A stretch of DNA of 64,000 nt, taken from Hemerocallis citrina (taxonomy: Eukaryota > Streptophyta > Magnoliopsida > Asparagales > Asphodelaceae). Numbering within the stretch: the first letter of the stretch is position 1; the number at the start of each line of letters is the position of its first letter. The notes under the pieces were generated by a model. It was given only the letters and a program-made list of their open reading frames with translations, did not search any database and had not been told where the DNA came from. This document shows, in pieces, positions 56,877 to 64,000 of this stretch. The stretch lies in contig JACEHZ010000592.1 of the NCBI GenBank assembly GCA_017893485.1, positions 1,240,001-1,304,000 of the forward strand. Direction: 5' to 3'. Made by a program: the position numbers and the translations under genes.

Positions 56877-59280
56877 ATGGTTAAGATTTCGGCTGAGACC
56901 CCCGCCTCGGAGCAAGCTGTTGGCCGAGGGGAGAAAGAGAGAGGAGTAGTGGAGCCGAGCGAGCAGGACGTTGTTCGTCCAGACGCGGAGGGCGGAGTGG
57001 CCGAGGTGCCCCAAGAAGTTGCGGCGGAGTCCCGAAAGGGCAAAGCCGTAATTACTATAGTGGAGACGCCGAAGAGAGCGGGGGAGTTCGGTCGGCAGCC
57101 CATCGCCGTGTCGAGCATGGGAGGAGTCCGGGATTATACTGAGGATATCTTGGAGAAGGTTACCCAAGGTACGGCTAAACTGGTGGAGGAGAACGAGCCT
57201 AGGGAGCTGTCCGAGGTCGATCGCAAGATCTCGACTCTTACCGAAGCGGACCTTCATCTGGTCCGAGAGGGCTTCCAGATCCCTCTCGAGTACACGTTGC
57301 TCCTCCCTGGGCCGGGGTTCCGAGCCAACACTGGGTCCTCTCCGGACATATGCGTCTTTCCGGTCGACTCTCTCATTGCCGGTCTTCGCTTTCCCCTCCA
57401 CCCGTTCGTGGTTGACGTCCTGGTTTGGTACGGTTTGAGTCCCGCTCAACTGATGCCGAACACATGGAGGCAAGTTGTGGCGTTCCTCCTCCGATGCCAA
57501 GAGATCGGTGCCAAGCCGACCATGTACCTCTTTCAAAGTCTTTTCTGACCCGTCCAGCCGAGAAAAAACGAGCAGAGGTTTTATCTTTCGCCCCGGCCGG
57601 GCGTGAAACTGATCGAGAATCCGGACTCGATCAAACACTGGAAGGACAAATACTTCCTCGTTCGGAATCTGACGCCATGGGTGATACCGACAGTTTGGGC
57701 GGACGGACTACCCAAGCGCACAAAGAAGGACGTTCCGCTGAACGCTGCGGAGACCGAGGTCCAGAAGAAGATCCTTGCTCTGTCGACGCTTAGCTGGAAG
57801 GATATCACCGAAGAGCATCTGTTCCGTGGGGGTCTCAGTCCGATCGACCCTCGTACGATTCTGGTATTTATACTTCTCTCCGTAAAGTTTGCATTCAATT
57901 TTCTAAGTTTTTTCGTTCGACTCTTGCAGAGACCATGAAGCTCGATTACAAGGCCCTGGTGGCGAAGGGCAGGTCCGAGCAGGAGAAGAAGAAGAGGCCG
58001 TCGACAGCGCCTCAGGACAGCCGAGCTTCGAAGAAGGCCTCGGTAGTGAAGGCAGCCGACCAACCGAAGGTTGCGGTCCTGAAGGAGGGAGAAGTTGAGG
58101 TCCTTGTCCCTTCGGCAAAGGTCGCGGTCCCCGAGCAGGGTGGGGTCGTGGACCTCGATCCCTCGGCCTCGGATGCTCCTGCTCCTACCCCGGAGGCGGA
58201 CGCTCCTGGTCCGTCGAGCAATGAGTTCGGAGTGGCTGATGCGCTGTCCCTCCAGGTTCCGCCACTCACCCCCGGCGCGGAGAAGATCTTGACCGAGCGT
58301 CATAAACAGATCTTCGTCCCTGATTGGCAGGTGATGAACGTCGACGGCTTTTTGGGCGACGGGAACATCTGTATGGAGGCAGTGAGGCACCTGCCGACCC
58401 CGAAGGACCGAGCGACCCTGAGGGCCGGGATGGCAGGGGACAACGTGATGCAGATGGCCCGGAGCACTATGTCGGTAAGTGTGTCGAACCCTTCTTCATT
58501 CATATTTTTCCTTGGAATTTTTTCTAAGTTCTTGGGCTCGGATTTTAACGTGTTGTTCTCTTCCAGACCCTCTGCCACTTCAGTTGGCTGGTCGAGGAGA
58601 TGGCGAGGAAGGATCAGGAGAAGGAGAAGGAGAGGACGGAGCGCGTTCGGGTGGCGAAGCGGCTTGAGTCCGAGCTGCTTCTTTCGACGAAGAGAGTCGC
58701 CGAAGCGGAGGACCTGGAGAAGAAGCTGGCCGACGCTATCCAATCGTCGAAGGATACGGCGGCCAAGTTTGAGAAGGAGGTGGCCGAGCTGAAGGAGGAG
58801 CTGGCCAGCGCTCGGTCGGGAGCCGAGAAGGAGGTCACCGAGCTGAAGGATGAGCTGGCCAAGGCTCGGTCGGAAGGGGAGACTGCTCGGAAGAGAGCCG
58901 AGAGGATCAAGGCCAACCACCTGAGGAAGGTGAAGGAGGTGAAGAAGGCCGTGCAAGAGGAGGCCGCGCAGCACATGATCCAGAATATGCTGGACGCCTA
59001 CGGCCGTGCCCTGACCTACGTAGCCGCGAAGAACCCGGGCTTCGACTCGTCCTCCTATGACTTTTACGAGCCCGTGGAGGGGGAAGAAGGGATCACCGAG
59101 GGTTTACTCGGACCCGATGGTGAGACGGAACCCGCCGAAGGCGATGGTGAGACCGAAGCCGAGGGCGAGGAGGAGGAACTCTCCGAGGAGGAGAGCTGGA
59201 GCGAAGGCGGGGGCGAGGGTGACGGCGACGGCAAGGCCGAGGGGTCGACGAATCCGAGCGGCAAAAAGGTTGACCCCTGA
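56877..59280 (+). pseudogene. Tat C antisense gene, exons 1-3a (one nonsense codon)
   Basis: Exon 1 is 56877-57852 (MVKISAETPASEQ; domain with FPLHPFVVDVLVWYGL and PAQLMPNTWRQVVAF, Transposase_28-like). Intron 57853-57929 (GTACGA...CTTGCAG). Exon 2 is 57930-58474 (basic EKKKRPSTAP, proline/alanine-rich middle, conserved MNVDGFLGDGNICMEAVRHL). Intron 58475-58566 (GTAAGT...TTCCAG). Exon 3a is 58567-59280, a coiled coil (CHFSWLVEEMARKDQEKEKE) with an acidic tail, ending VDP-stop. Phases are 1 and 0, as in A and B; the joined length is 744 codons. TGA at 57546-57548 is the only break. It is predicted nuclear from its basic segments; role unknown. Confidence 0.8.
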
Positions 59281-59474
59281 CTCGGTTGTTTTCCTACTTT
59301 CAGTCCTTTTGGTTTTGTTTTCTTTTTGTAAGCCTTATTGCGGACTGGCCACCGCCTTTGTTTTGAATGAAAAGTATTTTGTTTGGCCAAAAATTTGTCC
59401 AAGTGTTGAGCCTCGGACTTAGTGTGCGTTTATTTCTCCAACTGTTGGGCCTCGGATTTATTTCCGCTTTTCAG

Positions 59475-60314
59475 GTGATGTTTGGTCCGGTCACGGAGCT
59501 GGTTTTCCTTCGGAAGGAACTGGCCAGTTTGAAGCGTGAACTTTCGGACAGCCGGCAGAGGCGGTTTCTCCTGCTCGGCCAGGCGGAGGAGGTCAGGGCA
59601 GTTCTGAGGAGGAACTGTCGCGAGTTGCATCAACTCCGGAAGCGCTCCCAGGGTCCTTGTTCCGAAAGGGAAATTGAGCGGCTTCGTGGGGAGCTTAAAG
59701 CCGCCGAGCAGAAGAACGACGATCTTTTGGCCGAGGTACAACACTTGGGGCTATCGGAGAGAGAGTGTTCGGCGGAAAGGGAGAAGATGGCCTCCGAGCT
59801 GGAGGGGGCTTTGGCTGAGCGTAAGAGACTATTGGCCGAAGTCGACATGCTCAGGAGGATCACAATAGATAGGGGGATTGAGGTCACCCACTATCGGCGG
59901 CTTGCAACTGATAGTCCCAATGCCTCCGGGTCGTTGAAGGCCCCTCGATCAAAGAAATTGGCGAAGGACGTCGTCCTGAGGGATCGGATTATCGAACTGG
60001 AGGAGGAGATCGCGTCGCTTAAACCTGCGCCGGAGAGGGCTAATGTTCGTAGCACGTCGTGCACTCGCGAGGAAAGTGAGAGGGGGATCACGTTTTATGA
60101 ACTCGCGACGCGCCCGCTAACGACCAGGCGGAGTCCGACTGACGCTCAGAGCAGCGCGGCTGTCTCGTCGAGCGGGGCATCGGTCGGCGCGGCTGTTAGG
60201 ACTAGCAGTGAAGGGGGGTCGCGCTTCGTTGGTTTAGGGTCGAGCTCAGAGGGTCGGCCTCGTCGTCCTCGCGTTTCCCTAAACCGAAGCATTCCCCTTC
60301 CGAAGAGGACTTGA
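59475..60314 (+). CDS. Tat C antisense gene, alternative terminal exon 3b (coiled coil)
   Basis: Acceptor CCGCTTTTCAG ends at 59474. From 59475 the frame is open in phase 0 (VMFGPVTELVFLRKELASL) to TGA 60312-60314, 280 codons including the stop. Heptad-rich sequence (ELHQLRKRSQGPCSEREIER, RDRIIELEEEIASLKPA) is followed by RSTSCTREESERGITFYELA and a serine/arginine tail. The phase matches the donor of exon 2, so splicing 58474 to 59475 gives a fusion. An internal ATG (59478) could alternatively start an independent protein. Homologous exons exist in A and B. Confidence 0.72.
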   Translation: MMFGPVTELVFLRKELASLKRELSDSRQRRFLLLGQAEEVRAVLRRNCRELHQLRKRSQGPCSEREIERLRGELKAAEQKNDDLLAEVQHLGLSERECSAEREKMASELEGALAERKRLLAEVDMLRRITIDRGIEVTHYRRLATDSPNASGSLKAPRSKKLAKDVVLRDRIIELEEEIASLKPAPERANVRSTSCTREESERGITFYELATRPLTTRRSPTDAQSSAAVSSSGASVGAAVRTSSEGGSRFVGLGSSSEGRPRRPRVSLNRSIPLPKRT

Positions 60315-60481
60315 TTATGTCACTTTTCCTTTCTGTTGGCCGTTGTAATAACTTAGTTGTAGGGTCGGTCGACCGTTTGTAACACTATTATGTCTGAATG
60401 CAAAAAATTCTGAAAAACTTTTTAAGTGTTTGTCTTCGGCACTGTATTGAAACTGCTTTGTTCGTTTTTCCTATTTTTCAG

Positions 60482-60901
60482 CTTGTCGCGGCGATCCATG
60501 GATCGGACTCTGGGCGTCCGAATGATGACTCCGCATCCGAGGCGACCTCTGGGACGGTGGTTCTGAGCCCCAGGAGTGTCGATCTGAAGCTACGCCGATC
60601 CGAGGGCGAGTGGAATCACCTTTCGTTGGTTCTCAGTCTCCGGGAGGCCGAAACACAACGCTTGGAGAGCAAGATCGTCGAGCTGAGCCCCGTAGGGGAG
60701 GACGAGGACTCGCAGACCGCATTCAGCAATGCTCTTCGGGTCAAAAGTATTCGGCACATTCAGTCGAAACTCATTGCCGAACGGGACGACTTGCTCTCGG
60801 AGATGGGACAGCTGCGGGCGGAAATGGCGAAGCTTCGAGGAGAGGCGGAGGAACCGTCTGCCGAGGAGGGCAAACAAGATGGAGAGGATGTATTTTTATG
60901 A
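60482..60901 (+). CDS. Tat C antisense gene, third terminal exon 3c
   Basis: Acceptor CCTATTTTTCAG ends at 60481. The frame is open in phase 0 (LVAAIHGSDSGRPNDDSASE) to the stop at 60899-60901, 140 codons including the stop. It encodes a helical, charged protein (SLREAETQRLESKIVEL, ERDDLLSEMGQLRAEMAKLR). No equivalent was seen in copies A or B. It is followed by AATAAA at 60987. Either a third alternative exon or a cryptic frame; the phase match and intact frame favour the first. Confidence 0.6.
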   Translation, partial: LVAAIHGSDSGRPNDDSASEATSGTVVLSPRSVDLKLRRSEGEWNHLSLVLSLREAETQRLESKIVELSPVGEDEDSQTAFSNALRVKSIRHIQSKLIAERDDLLSEMGQLRAEMAKLRGEAEEPSAEEGKQDGEDVFL

Positions 60902-60986
60902 AAGACAAGTGTAGTGGGTCGGGGGTTGTATGTTTTGTTTGCCGACACTTTTGTAATGGTCTATTTTGTACTGTACGCCGATATTT

Positions 60987-60992
60987 AATAAA
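60987..60992 (+). terminator. Poly(A) signal ending the Tat C antisense gene
   Basis: AATAAA lies 86 bases after the exon 3c stop, with T-rich and GT-rich sequence downstream (TTTTGTACGTCTGTCTTTG). Confidence 0.6.
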
Positions 60993-61154
60993 ATTCCCTT
61001 TCGGTGTTTTGTACGTCTGTCTTTGTTTATAACTGTGTTGGCCGTGCCGAACTATTTGAACTGAGTGTGTCTATTTAGCCGAATGGATCCCCAGGGGTAC
61101 GGCGATTTGTCGCTTAGTGGGTCTGACACGGCGATGTTCTTGAGAGTGCTATTT

Positions 61155-61352
61155 CGACGTGGCGAGATCTGAGCCGTTGAATGTAGGCGCGGATCTCGAG
61201 GTGGCTCGTCTTCCAAGAAAACGTTATCTTGTCGGTTTGCGCGAGTGGCACGATCTGAGCCGTCTGATGAAGATCAGGCGCGAAAGTTGAGGGGGAAGTG
61301 TGTTTTCCCCGTTTACCAGCTCGGGAAGGCACTTGCTCGGATGCCGACCGGA
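61155..61352 (+). repeat. 200-bp direct repeat, copy downstream of Tat C antisense gene
   Basis: It matches 56331-56530 in the same orientation, including ACGTGGCG, AAGAAAACGTTATCTTGTCG and the CAGCTCGGGAAGGCACTTGC end. Confidence 0.85.
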
Positions 61353-61422
61353 TATGTCTGCCTTCGACCCTCGGCTGTCAGTCAAGAGTGGTCTGGATAC
61401 GTGTTCCGGACCTTAGGCATAG

Positions 61423-62412
61423 TCCAACGGCTGCGGGAGCAATTCCGAACGGCGATCTACCCCTGGTTCGTCCGGAGACGAACCGAGGAGGTAAAGTCGA
61501 GCCGAGTGTTGGACTCCGAACCATCGGTGTAGTTCAACGGCTGTGGGAGCAATTCCGAACGGCGATCTACCCCTGGTTCGTCCGGAGACGAACCGAGGAG
61601 GTAAAGTCGAGCCGAGTGTTGGACTCCGAACCATCGGTGTAGTTCAACGGCTGTGGGAGCAATTCCGAACGGCGATCTACCCCTGGTTCGTCCAGAGACG
61701 AACCGAGGAGGTAAAGTCGAGCCGAGTGTTGGACTCCGAACCATCGGTGTAGTTCAATGGCTGTGGGAGCAATTCCGAACGGCGATCTACCCCTGGTTCG
61801 TCCGGAGACGAACCGAGGAGGTAAAGTCGAGCCGAGTGTTGGACTCCGAACCATCGGTGTAGTTCAACGGCTGTGGGAGCAATTCCGAACGGCGATCTAC
61901 CCCTGGTTCGTCCGGAGACGAACCGAGGAGGTAAAGTCGAGCCGAGTGTTGGACTCCGAACCATCGGTGTAGTTCAACGGCTGTGGGAGCAATTCCGAAC
62001 AGCGATCTACCCCTGGTTCGTCCGGAGACGAACCGAGGAGGTAAAGTCGAGCCGAGTGTTGGACTCCGAACCATCGGTGTAGTTCAACGGCTGTGGGAGC
62101 AATTCCGAACGGCGATCTACCCCTGGTTCGTCCGGAGACGAACCGAGGAGGTAAAGTCGAGCCGAGTGTTGGACTCCGAACCATCGGTGTAGTTCAACGG
62201 CTGTGGGAGCAATTCCGAACGGCGATCTACCCCTGGTTCGTCCGGAGACGAACCGAGGAGGTAAAGTCGAGCCGAGTGTTGGACTCCGAACCATCGGTGT
62301 AGTTCAACGGCTGTGGGAGCAATTCCGAACGGCGATCTACCCCTGGTTCGTCCGGAGACGAACCGAGGAGGTAAAGTCGAGCCGAGTGTTGGACTCCGAA
62401 CCATCGGTGTAG
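61423..62412 (+). repeat. 110-bp tandem array with hairpins, Tat C (nine units)
   Basis: Units begin at 61423, 61533, 61643, 61753, 61863, 61973, 62083, 62193 and 62303, exactly 110 apart. Unit 1 differs at a few bases; the others differ by at most one or two. Each holds GGTTCGTC, CGGA, GACGAACC (61465-61484 in unit 1), a perfect 8-bp stem; unit 3 has one change in the loop. Homologous in reverse to the 116-bp arrays of A and B. Frames of 69 and 95 codons on both strands are by-products of the array. Confidence 0.96.
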
Positions 62413-62462
62413 TAAGAGGGGAGGAAAAAAACAGGCAAATTCAAAAACAAAATGGAGCTTTC

Positions 62463-62468
62463 TTTATT
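62463..62468 (-). terminator. Internal poly(A) signal after Tat C pol
   Basis: AATAAA on the minus strand, about 91 bases after the pol stop at 62559, the position equivalent to 15037 in A and 33404 in B. Confidence 0.6.
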
Positions 62469-62558
62469 TGATATTTGACGGCGAACCGTTTTACATAGTA
62501 GAATTTATAGAACAGGTTACAAGTTAAAGGAGAGGAATGGCGCGACACCTCGGATTAC

Positions 62559-64000
62559 TTAGAGAGGCGCCGGGGCGCTCTCTTGGTATTTCAGGAGGTG
62601 ATCGGCATTCCAGGTCCTCGGGAGCTCTCTACCGTCCATGTCCTCAAGTCGATATGCCCCAGGCCGAACAACTTTTGTGACCCGGTACGGCCCTTCCCAA
62701 TTCGGAGCTAGCTTGCCCTTCTGACTGGGGAGGGATATGGCTAGCTTTCTCAACACCAGATCTCCTTGCTCGAGATTGGCGGGCCGGACTTTCTTGTTGT
62801 AGGCTAGCTCGACTCTCCTTCTGTAATTTTGCTGCCGAATCGATGCCCTTTCCCTCAGTTCATCTATCAGGTCCAAGTTTCCTCTGAGTTCCCTGGCATT
62901 CTGCGCTTCGTCATAGGCGATGAGCCGAGGGGAAGGAATTCCGACCTCGAGGGGTATTACGGCCTCGGCCCCATAAGTAAGGCTGAAAGGGGACTCTCCA
63001 GTAGGCGTCCGCTTGCTTGTGCGGTAGTTCCACAACACATTAGGGAGTTGGTCGACCCACTGTCCTTTGGAGCACTTGTCCAACCTCTTCTTGAGCCCCG
63101 CAAGGATCTGCTTATTAGCGTTCTCGGCTTGTCCGTTCGACTGGGGGTGCGAGACGGACGAGAAACGCTGTTGAATGACGAGGTCGTCGCACAGGGCTCG
63201 GAATGCTGAGCCAGTGAACTGGGTCCCATTATCTGTCACGATGACGCGCGGGACGCCGAATCTGCATATAATGTTCTTCCAGAAGAACTGCACCACTTTG
63301 TTCTCGGTTATCGTGGCGAGGGGCTCGGCCTCGACCCACTTCGAGAAGTAGTCGATAGCTACGACTAAAAACTTGAGCTGACCAGGAGCTGGAGGGAAAG
63401 GCCCTATCAGGTCCATTCCCCACATCGCGAAGGGGATAGGGCTCGATAGGGAGGTGAGGTTGGCTTGAGGGAGGCGTCGGATGCTGGAGTGTTTCTGGCA
63501 GGAGCCGCACTGCCGAACGTGTCGCTCGGCGTCTTGGAGAAGCGTCGGCCAGAAGTACCCATAATTCAGAGCTTTTCGTGCCAGGGACCTAAATCCCGAG
63601 TGTGCCCCGCCGATCCCTTCATGAAGCTCCTGTAGGGCATATTCAGCCTGATCCGGAGAGAGGCATCGTAGATATGGTCGGCCGTCTATTTGGGAGAAGG
63701 AGCGCTTGTGTAGGATGCCCTCGATTAAGACATAGCGCTCGGCTCGGGTTCTAACTCGGCGCGCCTCTTTGGGATCTTGAGGCAGAACTCCATCCCTTAA
63801 GAATTCCACCAGTGGCTTCATCCAATTGTCCTGCAGCGCGACCGGCAATGTCTCCATCGAGCTAGGCATCTTGTCTTCGATGCTCGGCTTGGAGAGGACT
63901 TCGATCAGCACGGTCTGTTCAAGACCCTGCAGAGAAGACGAAGCCAATTTGGAGAGAGCATCGGCCTGTGAGTTCTCCTCCCGAGGGACACGCTGGATGA
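62559..64000 (-). CDS. pol: Tat C pol, integrase part, open to the window edge
   Basis: The frame is open from 64000 to the stop TAA at 62559-62561. The visible part covers the end of the second RNase H (EENSQADALSKLA), then the integrase zinc finger (HEGIGGAHSGFRSL ... CGSCQKH) and the catalytic core with D (GMDLIGPFPPA, about 63410), D (VTDNGTQF, about 63235) and E (GQAENANKQI, about 63140), and the C-terminal DNA-binding part ending KYQESAPAPL. It integrates the element cDNA. Unlike the equivalents in A and B there is no premature stop or frameshift. I chose the window edge as start because an ATG at 63945-63947 is internal to the domain. Confidence 0.93.
   Translation of the reverse strand, partial: IQRVPREENSQADALSKLASSSLQGLEQTVLIEVLSKPSIEDKMPSSMETLPVALQDNWMKPLVEFLRDGVLPQDPKEARRVRTRAERYVLIEGILHKRSFSQIDGRPYLRCLSPDQAEYALQELHEGIGGAHSGFRSLARKALNYGYFWPTLLQDAERHVRQCGSCQKHSSIRRLPQANLTSLSSPIPFAMWGMDLIGPFPPAPGQLKFLVVAIDYFSKWVEAEPLATITENKVVQFFWKNIICRFGVPRVIVTDNGTQFTGSAFRALCDDLVIQQRFSSVSHPQSNGQAENANKQILAGLKKRLDKCSKGQWVDQLPNVLWNYRTSKRTPTGESPFSLTYGAEAVIPLEVGIPSPRLIAYDEAQNARELRGNLDLIDELRERASIRQQNYRRRVELAYNKKVRPANLEQGDLVLRKLAISLPSQKGKLAPNWEGPYRVTKVVRPGAYRLEDMDGRELPRTWNADHLLKYQESAPAPL

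Larger units (their letters stand above)
53722..64000 (-). mobile_element. Tat-type Ty3-gypsy retrotransposon, copy C (right part outside window)
   Basis: From left to right: 3' LTR (reverse), polypurine tract, repeats, antisense gene (now on +), 110-bp array, and integrase on the minus strand running off the right edge. The plan mirrors copies A and B, but the sequence has diverged enough to be a separate subfamily. The pol frame is open throughout the visible 1.4 kb, suggesting a younger copy. Confidence 0.93.

Noticed and set aside
57425..57793. 122-codon frame overlapping exon 1 of the Tat C antisense gene
   Set aside because: It is out of frame with the conserved domain (GVKLIENPDSIK), which lies in the frame of the 56877 ATG.
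61423..62412. CRISPR-like regular array
   Set aside because: The 110-bp units are contiguous with no variable spacers, and the context is a plant retrotransposon.
61413..62412. Ladder of 69- and 95-codon frames on both strands
   Set aside because: They are shadows of the 110-bp tandem repeat, one per unit, with identical translations.

Overview
This window is a repeat-dense stretch of a flowering-plant nuclear genome. I found no convincing host gene. Nearly every base belongs to nested or broken transposable elements: Ty3/gypsy LTR retrotransposons of the Tekay/Del chromovirus, Tat and Athila types, Ty1/copia remnants, a LINE fragment and a small hAT-like insertion. The plant origin rests on the element types, the initiator-Met primer sites and the GT-AG introns. 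I cannot name the species.

Layout. 1-9580: a Tekay-type element (+) whose 5' LTR runs off the left edge. It has inserted into the gag of Tat copy A (9581-22587, +; its 5' end lies outside the window). 22588-22996: LTR end, primer site and gag start of a copia element (+). 22997-24423: an orphan gypsy-type LTR on a rearrangement breakpoint. 24424-26914 and 40660-about 41300: a decayed copia element (-), split by Tat copy B (26915-40654, +), which is complete with both LTRs and the 5-bp target duplication ACTGT. About 41300-42988: a LINE fragment (-) broken by a 431-bp hAT-like insertion. 42989-46234: repeat relics, a 29-30-bp minisatellite and a lone Athila-like LTR. 46235-53721: an Athila-type element D (-), interrupted in gag by Tat copy C (53722 to beyond 64000, -).

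The most interesting system lies in the Tat family. All three copies carry, between pol and the 3' LTR, a multi-exon gene on the strand opposite to gag-pol. Each copy has a TATA box about 200 bases before the ATG, GT-AG (one GC-AG) introns of identical phase, and two or three downstream coiled-coil exons that each start in phase 0 after a polypyrimidine-CAG acceptor and each end in their own stop. This fits alternative terminal exons on a shared N-terminal part. Sense gag-pol has its own AATAAA about 90-110 bases after pol, so the two units converge. The gap between their ends is filled in all three copies by a 110- or 116-bp tandem array. Each unit of the array holds an 8-bp-stem, 4-base-loop hairpin, whose stem differs between the A/B and C families by four compensatory base-pair changes.

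Other points: two apparent introns that join the Tekay gag-pol frames; an LRR-like gene fragment shared by Tat copies A and B; a 10-bp palindrome (CAGTCGACTG) scattered through both the LTR and the coding region of element D; and a bias of nonsense mutations towards CAG to TAG, as expected from decay of methylated CHG sites. Tat C has an open pol frame and near-identical repeats and looks youngest; B, with about 6% LTR divergence by eye, is older than the Tekay insertion (about 3%).
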